Shown here one piece after another: positions 12,486 to 24,400 of a stretch of 64,000 nucleotides of DNA; positions within the stretch are counted from its first letter, which is position 1, and every line of letters starts with the position of its first letter. The notes beneath the pieces are model-generated. The model did no database searches. It saw only the letters and a program-made list of their open reading frames with translations, and was not told the DNA's origin. The DNA comes from Ciborinia camelliae (Eukaryota > Ascomycota > Leotiomycetes > Helotiales > Sclerotiniaceae), in NCBI GenBank assembly GCA_025890175.1, contig JANPYM010000009.1:1138944-1202943 (forward strand), written 5' to 3'. The position numbers were made by a program, and so were the translations under genes.

Positions 12486-14340
12486 TCATCTTTGTGCAAC
12501 CAGTGAGCCACCCTCATCTTCTATAATTTTCTTTGCACTACCTTCATCATCCCCAAACTCCGTTACTATCCACAAGCAAAATTGTTCCCATTCCACACTC
12601 CATTCTTGCAACCTCCTCGCTCTCACACCACTTCCCAGAGAAGCATCCTTAACATCCTTCAACCATGTGCCACTGTTTTGATCTTCGAACGCTGCCCATC
12701 TCACACTATTCTCGGCCAACGAACCAAGACCGGCGAGTCCGAGATTATCCCAACCCTGCAGAGCTTGCCAGAAATCATGCGTCATACCATTAACATCTTG
12801 GCCGAGAATCGAAGGGTCATCATTACAGAGAGAACAGGAAACTCCTCGAGCGAGAAGTGCTGGGAGAGGGTGAGACATGATGGAAGTGCAAAGACGAAGG
12901 ACTTCGTTGGAGATTGGACAACTCTCTACGAGAATCTTCTTTTCTTTGACCAAGTCGATCAATAGAGGATGCTTGTATAAAGAAAATCCGTGACCGATTC
13001 GACGAGTTCCGAGGAGAATGGCATCGAAGAGATTCTGATCCGTATCGCTACCATCACCAAGACATTCTCCTGCATGGAAGAAAAAAGGGATCTCCACTTC
13101 TTCTTGAGCACACTGTTTTTTGAACCAGAAAAGCTCTGGGAGAAGATCTTTTAGCGGTCTTCCTGCATCTTCTTGACCGACAAGATCGTACCCAGATATG
13201 AGATCCGGATAAGTCATTTTGATGGTTAGGCAAGCATCCATATCTTCCACGATCTTTCTTGTGTCCAAAACTCGAAGGCCAGTCCAGATCATCCTTGCGC
13301 CCCAGAATCTCTGACCTTCTTCCGATGCTTTAAAATTGTCAATCTCTTCTCCAAATACCTTGAACATGTTGCTGTATGTGTCATCTGCTTTCTCTTGTCC
13401 TTCGCTGTAGTAGAAAAATGTGAAAGCTAATCGTAAATCAACCCACCGGACGCCATCCGCAAGTAATGATTGCATCATCCTTTTCATGAAAGCCCTAAAT
13501 ATAGGTTCATAGAAAATGACCGTGTTGAGAATGGTGAAGACAGAAGAAAACTTTCTCCATACTGCATCAACACCATGGTGATGTTCAATAGACTCAGTGT
13601 CAGTAATTGTGCACCGGTTTCTAAGCCAACGCAAAAATCCATCTCGTCCACCATCAGGAAAAGCCTCGGCAGCTTCCTTCAATGGCACAAAAGTAAATGG
13701 TTTATAATCGCCTTTCCAAATCTCAGCACCCTCCCCATCCCCCCTCTTCCTCCACCTAAACTTAACCGGACCAGCCTCCCTACTCTCGGGCGAATCCAAT
13801 GCTCTATCACAAAAAATGCACATCCCCTCAGTCCTCAGCAACTCCTCAAACAAGAAATCATAATCGACCATAGCATCCATATGAGCATGCAAAAGTGCAC
13901 CCTTGGGCATTCTCTTCACAATCTGCCAGAGTTTCGTCTTTTCCATTCTTTCCTTTGCCAAACTGAACATCATGCCTGGATATATATTCTTCCCCGTTTC
14001 TTGCGCGACATGGTTCTCGAATTCGGATGTCCAAGTCGAGGCTTGCTCTTCGAGACGGATACGAGAGACGATATGGCAGGCTTCTTGGGCGAGAGGTGAA
14101 AGTGTGGATTTGAATGCATAGTCTATGGCAAAGGATTTATATAAGTAAGTGCGTAAGCTGTAGTCAATAAAAAAATTACGAACCACTGCGCCTCTGCTTT
14201 TCCTGATCTATAAGTGCTTCTCTTCCATCGAGATATTTGTTAACAAACGGTTCATCTTTTGCAGGAATTCCGGCAGCTAATTCGGCATATTCATCATCTG
14301 GTATTTGGGAAGGCCATGGGAGATCTTTGACTCTAGACAT
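12486..14340 (-). CDS. Adenosine deaminase-related growth factor (ADGF/CECR1-type) protein
   Basis: Predicted zinc-dependent deaminase converting adenosine to inosine. Two exons: 14340-14184 and 14122-12486, with a 61-nt intron (14123-14183). The donor GTTCGT is unusual, but using it joins the exons as RRSDYAFK, which keeps the reading frame and looks right for the family. The product is 597 residues, normal for fungal ADGF proteins. Metal and catalytic motifs are complete: HAH at 131-133, FHAGE with His402 and Glu405, RIGHG with His430, and NDD with Asp487-Asp488. The open frame without splicing would start inside the intron. No clear signal peptide is seen at the N-terminus (MSRVKDLPWP), so a cytosolic location is likely although many family members are secreted. 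Confidence 0.93.
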
Positions 14341-15215
14341 GGTTGCGGGTCAAATGAGAGTCGATGGGCTGCGAAACTGATATGGTTGAGCTAATGAGGC
14401 TGGATAGCTGGTGACTGAGGATTGGGAGATAATTAAGAAGCTTGGACAATGAAACAACGCGCCTGTCTGACAACAATTAAAGAGAATCAGCAAATCTAAA
14501 TGAATTCCAATGAAGATTGCCTAGATAATATTACTTCCCCGATGATTCATCGGCGAAATGTTACAGTATAGGTATCTGCATATGAACAAGAATGGGAATG
14601 GCGGGGTTCTTCCGATAAGAGCGATAAGCATCTGAGTGACTTTAGTTTTTAGTGTGGGGGAAGGAACAGCTTATAAAGCCTTACATAATCAATTTCATAT
14701 CTAGTTAATATAAAACACTTATCTTAGCTAGTAAAGAATAATATTATTCCTTTTCTACTTAATACAAAACTCCCGACCATACAGTAGTTAAAATCATTCA
14801 TTGGGAAGTCATATTTCAATTACCTAGTAGTCTTGGACTACTCTATAGTCCAGGTCCGAAAGATTCTAATATTCTTGATATCTCGAGTAGATTCAAAATT
14901 CAAGATTCAATGCAAATTCGGAATACCCAATATACCCATCCATCGAATTCAAATTTGCCAAATAGATTCAATGTATCAAATAGAAATCAAACAAATCCAG
15001 TACTATTGTCTCTCATTGATGAACTGCAGTACGCTCGATTGGAACTCTGGGAAAGGTAAGATTTACATCTTTGGTCACCGAGAACGAACAGGATGGATAG
15101 GCCAAAATAAATCATATTATATAATCCATACCTGCTATATAGTTCTAAATATGCTAATCCTCAATTATACCAAGGGCGTATTATTCTCCCAACATGCCTT
15201 TATCTTGATGTTTGT
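14341..15215. other. Spacer between deaminase promoter and acyl-CoA dehydrogenase 3' end
   Basis: About 0.9 kb of AT-rich DNA with the deaminase upstream region on its left and the 3' flank of the dehydrogenase gene on its right. The long plus-strand frame here overlaps the last dehydrogenase exon and is a shadow. Confidence 0.5.
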
Positions 15216-16979
15216 CTACAACATACTCTTTGGCATATTTTTGAGCGCCTGTCTCACTCCCAAATCACCCAAGACCTCTTCAGCTCCACCCAAAATAGCA
15301 TCGAATTTGTAACTATAAGATGTTAGTAAGACTGCTGGACTCAAGTTCTTCATAGGATATATACTCACGTTCTATTGAACATCTCAATAGTCCTCCCCAT
15401 CCCACTCTGGGTAAGTGCACGTCCACCAAAAATCTGTACAGCTTCATCTGCACATTCATGAGCTGAGCGTGTAGCGAACATCTTAAGGAGACCAATTGGA
15501 CCGGCTAGATGCTTGGCTTGTTGCTGATATGGCATTAGAGTCATTTGATATGTGATGTTCTCTAACCACGCTTGGTTTGCCTCGCAATGGGATATCATTT
15601 TTGCGAGCCTGGAAGAGTCAGCTTGGATCATCATCTAGAATTGAACTATCAACACTTACTTTTGACGAATCACTGGTTGATCAGTCAATTTTTTGCCAAA
15701 TACTAATCGTTGATTACTCCACTTGATGCACTCTTCTGTTACTAGTCGCATCATGCGAATGACGCCACCAGCCATCCCCCATCTTTCATGATTGAAGTTG
15801 CTCAGGATAACGTGAATACCCTTGTTTTCTACGCCCAAAAGATTCTCGACTGGAACCTTTACGTTGTCAAACGTGACGTAAGCGGTTCCAGCGGTAGGAG
15901 AATAAGATGTTTTGATCGGTGTTGTCTCTACACCTTCGCCTCTTTCAATCAAAACAACCGACAGCCCCTTATCTATAGCGTGCATTAGTATGTAACTCGG
16001 TACAACGAAAGCCAAAAGGATCAATAGTACCTGTCTTAACACCAGTGACGAAGTAATCGCAAAATACTCCATTGGTGATCCATTTCTTGGTACCGTTCAC
16101 AATATAATGTTTGCCGTCCTTAGTCTTCTCTGCGGTTGTTCTAATACCTGCAACATCAGACCCAGCAAATGCTTCGGAAATAGCCAGACAAATCTTCTTC
16201 TTCCCACTGAATACCTCGGCAGTAATTTTGTTCTTCCATGCCTCATCGTTGGCAAATTGAAGAACCGCCGTTAAGGCAATGGCCATACCAGCCTATGATC
16301 AAATGTCAGTTATGCATCGAGTTAAATCTGATAAGAATGTTAGACAACTAACCAGATTGCCATCCTGAAATCCTCTCGCATTTGCACGAATCATTTCCTG
16401 GCCGACAATCATATCATGAAAGTAGTCAAATTCCTCCCCCTTCACAACACCATCCAAAAGCTCAACACCATGTAAATGTTTACCTGGACCTAACCTCATA
16501 TGTAAAATCCCCGTCTTCGACATCCTATCAATCAAATGTTGCGGAATATGTGCACCCGTCTTCTCACACTCCTGAGCAACGGGTGTAACATATGTATCCG
16601 TGAAGAGTCTCATTGCTTTCTGTAACTTCCTATGACTTTCCTTAAAATAAGGACTCTTAAATTGTGGAGTTAACCATGTGGGCTCTCCATATGGAACAAC
16701 GCTCAAATCTCCAGCATTCTGTTCGATAACTTGTGATTTTTCGCCTTCAATGGTGCCGATACATAGATTCGAATACTTTTGTAACACTTCTTGTCGGTGT
16801 AGATTGTAGAATGCTTCGGTTGCGTCTGTGCCGGCGACTTGCTTTAACACTGATTCTCCACCTGGATGTGCATCGATAAATTCGGTGACATCATAGACCT
16901 TGCTGTCTATTATGAACCAGAGAGATTCCTCGCTCTTGTTTTTGGAGACTTCGTCTCGAGTGAGCGTGTGGTGTGGCAT
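15216..16979 (-). CDS. Cytochrome b5/acyl-CoA dehydrogenase fusion protein
   Basis: Predicted flavoenzyme of fatty or branched-chain acyl-CoA oxidation with an N-terminal heme domain. Five exons: 16979-16353, 16292-16031, 15972-15660, 15608-15369 and 15312-15216, giving 512 residues. Introns of 60, 58, 51 and 56 nt have GT-AG ends and CTAAC/ACTAAT/CTGAC branch points, and every junction keeps phase. Residues 1-~75 are cytochrome b5 with heme ligands His38 (HPGG) and His61. Residues ~115-512 form the acyl-CoA dehydrogenase ([46 protein letters not shown]). The last three residues are Ser-Met-Leu, close to a peroxisomal PTS1 signal (SKL-like), so a peroxisomal site is plausible but unproven. 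The layout matches a known fungal dehydrogenase architecture. Confidence 0.94.
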
Positions 16980-18403
16980 GGTGATGTGTTAAAGGAGAGT
17001 AGATGAACGAAAGAACACGATTCGAATGCTATTTAAGACGAATCATGGAAGAATCAAAAGACAGAGGAAGGAGAAAAAAGAGAGATACAAAGCAGGTACC
17101 GTAAGCATTTCCTGGGGAACCGCCGTTAGAACCGTGCCGTGCCGCGATTACTATTCGTGGTGGAGAACGTACCAATGTACCGAAAACCTGGGGAACAGGG
17201 GCAAAATACCGAGGCCCAAGCCAGCCAATCGGTATTCTTGAATTACAAGCACGATTCCAACCTGGAAATCTCAAAGGTTATTTCAATCCAATAATCCAAA
17301 TTCACAACTAGTATATAGGTTGAGAACATAAAAGCCATGAGCTTGAGGCATCCCATACAAGTCCTCCCTACTTCAGATATTCGTGTCGAGTGCAATAAAG
17401 AATTTGTGGCAGCTCACCGGGACCTCACCGGAAGTTTTTCACACCTCACCGGGGATTGATGGTGTACAAATCAACCGTACAAGCGTCCCCGCTACAATCA
17501 TTGCTGTTTTCGGAATGTTCGAAGATTGACAAGTGTCAATAGACGAGGTGTATGCGAGTCTTCGGGGGTTTCAATTTGTACAATTCTTTCAACTGGTGAA
17601 AGATAGAGAGAAAGATTAAGTGATATACTCGAGTATATCTCTATATCTCCATGAATAGCTTCCATTAATCCGACCAACTGTATGAGAGCTATTGCATTGA
17701 TTCATGATTTACAAGCTTCGTCTACGGGCTGGTGTGCACGAAAATGGATACTAGCGTATTGAATTCCGTGACCTCGAGCGATAAATATATCTTTAGCTCC
17801 CAGTCAGCAACAAGGTGCGGGGTAGTGCCTCGGATGTACAATTTAGCCTATGAGGTTGCTTTGCACCATATAGTCCGACGGTCAATCATACCATAGGTAT
17901 TTCATATTCCCTCCGCCTCTACCGTTGAAAACCGTAATCTTACAATTCCATGGATATTTGAAAACCAAAAAATACTTCAAATACTTTAAGTGATTCAAAC
18001 ATTTCAAACGAATTCAAGAATTTGAAATCTTTTATTGTAGGACTTCAGTCCAGACTATTTGACACACTGCCCGGAGCCATATTTATATGGATTGGCAGTG
18101 GGTAACTGTATACGCGTACTATCGTACTATACTCCCAATCAAGCTGTTTACTATACCGATCATTCTCAAATTGGAAAAGTTCCCGATGCCTGTTGATATG
18201 GCAAATATTGAATCCGGGGTGACGGGCATTGGCGGGGTACATGCGTAGCTTCTTTGCATGTTCCCCGCGTTTACTGCAAGAATTCGCGGTATAAATCAAG
18301 AGTTTTCTCTCATATACGTGAAAACTATCAAGTGAAAAAGCCCATTGATCACATTGAGAATTATCTTCTGAGTTACTGCATTGATTCTTCGAGGCCAAAT
18401 AAG
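16980..18403. other. Divergent promoter region, dehydrogenase and carboxylesterase
   Basis: The 1.4-kb gap separates two divergently transcribed genes, so it should hold both promoters. Apart from a possible BTB relic (17340-17620) and three copies of ACCTCACCGG-like sequence near 17418-17456, nothing else stands out. Confidence 0.5.
17340..17620 (+). pseudogene. Possible BTB/POZ-domain relic
   Basis: On the plus strand one frame reads SDIRVECNKEFVAAHRDL from about 17374, which looks like the start of a BTB domain (D-x-x-V-x-C-x-x-x-F-x-A-H-R). After a one-base frame change near 17455 the next frame reads VPATIIAVFGMFED, then a TGA stop, then QVSIDEVYASLRGFQFVQFF, which resembles the middle of fungal BTB proteins. 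No start codon or intact frame is present, so it would be a dead fragment. The match is by eye and rests on short motifs; confidence is modest. Confidence 0.4.
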
Positions 18404-20118
18404 ATGTATCTCCTGACCATAGCCACATGGTTCCTAATTTCACTTACTTCAGCCTTACCCGCCTCAGAAAAACGCCAACTGATCCCTAGCGTCCAACTTC
18501 CATACGCCGAAATTGTCGGTTCTAGTTCAGCAGGTATCGAGACCTTCAAAGGTATTCCATATGCACAACCGCCCATTGGACCTCTTCGTCTAAAGCCTCC
18601 TCTCTCCATAACTTCACACCTTGGAACAATCCAAGCAACCAATATCCCCACAGCATGTCCACAAGGTTCCATCTCAGCCTCGAAATCGCTTCCCTTAGAT
18701 GTCCGCGCGAAGCTATCTCCTCGACAGGTCTCCCAAGCCCCCACACCAACCGGCGAAGATTGCCTGACAATTAACATTCAACGACCCTCAAACATCGCCG
18801 AGAACTCCAAACTCCCCGTCCTCTTCTGGATCTACGGCGGTGCCTTCGAGGGTGGCTCAACCCAGGGCTTCGACGCAACCCAACTCATCCAAAACTCCAT
18901 CAACAACTCCCAACCCGTAATCTACGTCGCAGTTAACTACCGCCTGGGTGGATTCGGTTTCCTCGGCGGTTCCGAAATCCTGCGCGACGGCTCTTCTAAT
19001 CTCGGGCTCTTAGATCAACGACTAGGTCTTCAATGGGTAGCCGATAATATTGCTGCTTTTGGAGGGGATCCTGACAAAGTAACCATTTGGGGTGAATCCG
19101 CCGGGTCAATTTCTGTATTCGACCAAATGGGGCTGTATGGTGGTAAATACCATTATAAAAACAAACCACTTTTCCGCGGCGCAATAATGGATTCGGGATC
19201 GATTTCCCCCGCCGATGCCATCGATGGCCCTCGTGCACAAGCCGTATATAATCAAGTCGTTCTCGAATCCGGGTGTGCAAATTCCACTCAAACCCTAACT
19301 TGTCTACGTAACGTACCCTATGACACATTTCTATCCGCCACCTTGTCTCTCCCTTCAATAGCCTCCTACAACTCCATCGCCATCGCGTATCTCCCTCGCC
19401 CCGATTACCAAGGGGGAGTTCTCCCCCTTTCCCCCGAGCTCCTCGCTAGCCAAGGTCTCTTCGCCCCAGTCCCCTTCATAGTCGGAGACCAAGAAGACGA
19501 AGGTACATATTTCGCCCTCTCCCAGACCAATCTCTCCACCACCGCCGACCTTGAAACCTATTTCCACACCATCCTCTTCCCGGACGCCACCCCCTCACAA
19601 ATCTCCACCCTAATTTCCTCCTACCCCGACGATCCATCTTTCGGTAGCCCTTTTGGTACAGGGACGGCGAATAACATCTATCCGCAATACAAACGTCTCG
19701 CAGCGCTCCTGGGAGATTTATCATTTACCCTCGCGCGACGATTATTTCTCTCCTATGCGCTGGCGGCCCATCCGCACACATCTGCATACTCATATCTCGC
19801 AACCTATGATTACGGAACCCCGATTCTAGGCACATATCACGGATCGGATGTCCCGCTGGCCTATGGAGAAACCCTTGGGTTCCCCCCAAGAATCCATCCA
19901 AAATTATTATCTTAATTTCGTTCATACGTTGGATCCGAATGGGAGCCGGGGGGGAGGGCGGAATGGCACTGGAAATGAGACGGTGCAGTGGCCCATGTGG
20001 GGGGGAGGGGAAGCAGATGGTTAATTTTGGAAAGGTGGCGAATGGATTGTTGACGGATGATTTTAGGGAGGAACAATTCGAGGTTATTGGGGGGATGGTG
20101 GGGAGTTTGCATATTTGA
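18404..20118 (+). CDS. Secreted type-B carboxylesterase/lipase, C-terminus frameshifted
   Basis: Predicted extracellular alpha/beta-hydrolase of the carboxylesterase type-B family, acting on ester bonds of lipids or xenobiotics. The start at 18404 is chosen because it opens a signal peptide ([19 protein letters not shown]); in-frame codons upstream have no such signal. The oxyanion motif is [10 protein letters not shown], the nucleophile is Ser232 in GESAGS, the acid lies near EDEGTYF, and the His is in YHGSDVP. The first frame stops at 19915 after ~504 residues. The family C-terminus continues in other frames: from about 19,880 ([15 protein letters not shown]) and, after a second shift near 20,002, [16 protein letters not shown] to a stop at 20,118. 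Both shifts are one extra base at a homopolymer (C6 and G7). Without them the protein would be ~570 residues, the normal family length. The break may be a sequencing error or a recent lesion; the truncated form still has the catalytic triad. Confidence 0.88.
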
Positions 20119-21465
20119 GATAGCAGGAAGGGCGCCGGGGGCGTTGATTCGTACCTAGTTGATGGAGCACAGGTTCATGTTCACACCAAGTACGGAAGGA
20201 GGGTAATGTATATACATCAATAGATCTTTGTTATTATGATTATGATTGTTATCGCAGTCGAACTTATACTCATTCATACTTAAGCCTCCAACAACTCATA
20301 AAGGAGAAATACCTTCGTACGCCTTTTCTATTTTGATAATGTACTGAAGCTTGGTCGAACGCAGATATCATCTCCCATCACAATATCTCACCCCTAGCCC
20401 AGACACGCACTCATGCACGTAAACAAAAATCAGTTATCACACAGAAATTATAACTCTTGCTTGCATTGGATATCTTATCTCGGTTCTCGCGTCATGTACT
20501 AACTTCTCTCTCAGCTCGCTCGCATTTCCCTCTACCACATAGCAAGCAACTCGAACGCTAAAGGGCACGGACAATGATATGCTAACATCTTTCCACCATC
20601 CTACCCAGTCAATCTCTCGGCAGCCATCCCCTACAAAACAACACAAAATAAACAACAATGCAAGCGCACAAGCAAGCAAGCAAGCCATTAATCCAGTGAT
20701 CATCTAACCACCACCAGCATATCTGATAAACCAGCGACTTGTCTAGAAACCGACACACCCAAGAAGAAAAATACCAAACATTAATATACATAATTTATTC
20801 ATCTCACTCATCTCGGTTCTTTTCATCAGTTCCATTCAATTCAATTCGCATCCCTTCCCTTTCCACTGTACCAACTTCGAATTCCCCATGCAAATAAGCC
20901 ATCTGAGCTGACCCTCTGTAAATGCATATCGCTTTCCACATCAGACCTTCTTCTTCCCCTACGAGTCTTTGCTTCAGGAACAAAACACCCAAACTCCTGG
21001 TTAACAAATCGTTAAAGAGAGACGTCAAATTAAAGTATAGTAGTGTTGTAGTAGTATCGGTGAGTGCCCGGGGCGCGCTCACAAGTATACTCCAAGTTGT
21101 TCCAGCCACCGCCCCGCTGCCGCAAGAACGCCAAAAGACTTCCATTATAAAATAAAAGACTCCGAGTAGATTGGCAAACTTGTGATCCGCGTGATGCTTT
21201 TGAACGAATGAGGTATTTATAGTTGTGTGGATGCCGTGGGTATGCATAATGCAGAATTTGAAAAACAGAAACAAGCAAAAGAAAATGCTCCGGCCGACCT
21301 CGCTGTTATGCAATAAAAGACAACTTCAAACGAAGGAAAGGGGAAAAAAGGTAGTAAAGTAATAAAAGACCGTCTATTCGTATAATCCGCTCCTTATGTA
21401 CCCAAGTGAGTGTTGTGAACACTTTATTCATGTTCAACACTTTTCGTTTCATACATTACATTTTC
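20119..21465. other. Convergent 3' region between carboxylesterase and kinase
   Basis: Both neighbours end here, so it should contain two terminators. Open frames on the minus strand (about 20,804-21,313) have unstructured, low-quality composition and are probably the kinase 3' UTR. No other signal seen. Confidence 0.5.
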
Positions 21466-24400
21466 CTATAGTACTCGTCGACTACTCATGGCAGCTGATG
21501 CCCCCGCCGATGCAATATCCTGTTTTGAGCTTACACTTCGTGTGACTCGAGGCAAACTACTACTAGCAATTGCACCATTTCCAGTACTTGTGCGTTTCGG
21601 CCCAGGAGGTCCAGTCAATGTTGTGACATTGGATTGTCGTCGAGGAAGAGCTTTACTTGGACTATTACCAGCAGCGGGTGGTCTAGCTGCTGTACCACTC
21701 TTGTAGCTCGTAGAAGGAGGTTCTGGGAGTGGTCTATTCGAGGAAGGTGCTGCGGTAGTATTGTGCCTCTTGATAGGTGAGTCGATTCGACTATTGAAAC
21801 GAGGTGGAGCAGCAGTCTTAATGCCAGTGATGAACTCATGTCTAACAGCTTCATCGGGCTTCATGCGCTTTTCGGGATCCCACCTAAGACAACGAGCCAA
21901 GAAGTCAAGGAAAACCTCGTCATCACACTTTATGGTTTGCTGAAGAGATCTGGAGGACGGTCGACGTCTGCGTCCTTTCGAGGATACAGTGAGTCGTGGT
22001 TTTCCAAGAGAATCAAAGAAAAGCTTTTTGCGGGTACTCTTCTCAATCAAATGCTTCTCTGGTGGACCGAAAACTTCCATAATGCAAGCGAGTTGTTCTT
22101 GCTCATTCTCACCAGGAAAGATGGGTACTCCAGTATAAAGCTCGGCCAAGATACATCCAAGACTCCACATATCTATTGGCATACCATAAGTCATACCGAG
22201 AATGACTTCAGGCGATCGATAAAATCTGGACTGAATATATGTATATACCTTCTCATTTTCGAAACAACTTGATCCAAAATCGATAACCTTAATCTCCGAG
22301 TGAATGGGATGAGCGAGGAGGATGTTTTCAGGTTTCAGATCACAATGGATGACTTTCTTTGACTTCAAAAGCAATAAACTACTGAGCATCTGCTTTGTAA
22401 ATCGGCGAACGATCTTCAGAGAGAACCCCCGGAAAGCATTCGATTTAATGAGCTCATAGAGATTCATATCTAAAAGTTCAGTAGAGATGCAAAGATGACC
22501 ACGGAAGTAGAAGCTTTGAACAAAGTTGACCATGCTATGCTTGTTTTTGGGATCCTAGTACTGTTAGCTGATTGATGGATGAAGTTATGTGAATTACATA
22601 CCCATTCGCGTAACTTTTGGAGGATGTTAACCTCTACCAAAGCTTGCTGATGGAACCTTTTCTTATTTCGAATGATCTTGATAGCTACCAACCCCCCTGT
22701 CTTGTGATCAATACATCTGACGACTTGACCAAAACTTCCCTTGCCGAGAACATCGATAATCTCATAACGATATGAGAGATGATCTCCAGTAGCGATCTGG
22801 TAATCCCCTCTATCATCATCATAGCCAAAATTGGCGGCATCTGATTGTAGTTGACCAACATGTTTAGCTGCACTAGCTGTTCCGCAAAAGTAAATATCCT
22901 TGTAATCAACAATTTCACCTTTTTCATAAATGTTGAGATGGGAGACAAGTTTAAGAGCCTGTTGAGGATTCGCTCGATCCTTGGGAGTAGCACGTTTTCT
23001 CAAAGCATCCAATTGACGAGCTGCCTGCTCTGTTTCCTTTCGTTTGTTACCAAGCTTCTTCATTTCTTCTTCGGCCAAGAGATCATCCTTGTCCAAGTCG
23101 GCGGTCCAATGATCCTGATGCCTAATACTACTACTAGACGCCTTGGGATTCAGCATTCTGTGCATGACAGAAGAGGTAGTTCGCGAAGTAGCTGTTGGGA
23201 TGTTCCTTTCAGAAGAGATAGAATCCGTGGAGGCTTCTTTCTTTGGGCTGTTTCGATGCAGACCCCAGCTATCACTCTTTGTTCTGTCATGACCACTGAT
23301 CACATTAAGGCTCGAAACAGAGCTCTTCCTTCTACTGGAATTAAGGTATGTGGTGGTTGACGACTTTACCGAAGGGCTAGGACTAGGGATTTCTTTGTTA
23401 TTGCTGCTCAGATTATTCATAGTGGATGAAGCGGGCAGTCTGGGTGGTGGCATATTGTCATGTTTTGGTGGAGGAGGAGGATGATTGGCTTCTCTCTCGC
23501 CTGCCGCATGAGAAGTGCTGGCGTTAGTTTTCGAGCCAGATCGTTTCCAACCAAGACTTAGCTTTCTTCGCAGTGAACTTGCTGACGATGGTGTTGGAGG
23601 GTCCTCGGGACTTGACAATTCCGCAGGGGTGTCACTTTTGGCCAATCTATTAACCTTCAAGGCACGTGGCCCAGTTAATCTTGCCGGCTTATTCTCAGTC
23701 GAGATATCCATCGTAAGGAAATCACCACTAGTTTTTGATCGAGGCATGAGATGTTGGCCAGCGTTATTTTTGGGCAGAGACGAGGACAAATATGGAGAGG
23801 TTTCTCTAGGCGGAGGTGGACGATTGTTGGCGATGGGTATAGGCTTCGTGCCAGCGTTACTCTCGAATGCATGCGAGGAAGACTCCGTGGGTCTGTGATG
23901 AATAGAACTATTGCTCCGCGTTTGAGGCATATGGTGCTCTGGTTTATCTTCGGTACGACGAGAAAAGAATGAGGTTTTGGACGCTGTCATGGGTGAACTT
24001 GGAGTTTTGGTATTGATCCGTTTAGGTGGAGGTGTGAGGGCACCATTCGTTAAAGGCTCAGGATTGGATATCGCTGCAGCCTTTGCAGCTGTAGGGGCAC
24101 TTAATGGTAACAAATTCAAAGGCGGAAGACGAAGCGGTTGAAGGTTCTTTTTCTTGGCAAGCGTAGAGTTTTGTTTTTGTTGTTCCAGGTCTGAATTCGA
24201 GCTAGGTGGTGCATGTCTTGATCTCTTTGGCTCTCTTTCATTCTTGATTGGTTCACGTGCGGAGTTCCTACCAGAAATGCTATTTGTTGAAGTGCTATTG
24301 ATACTGCTGGCATCAAAAGGCATGCTTGATTTCCTCTTGGCGTAGAATGGGGTTTCGGCGGGAGAATCTTTGGGAGATTCGTAGGCTTTGGGTATCGCAG

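Noticed and set aside
13470..14099. 209-codon plus-strand frame
   Set aside because: Antisense shadow of the deaminase exon.
20804..21313. 169-codon minus-strand frame downstream of the kinase
   Set aside because: Composition is not protein-like, it has no recognisable motif, and it lies where the kinase 3' UTR is expected.
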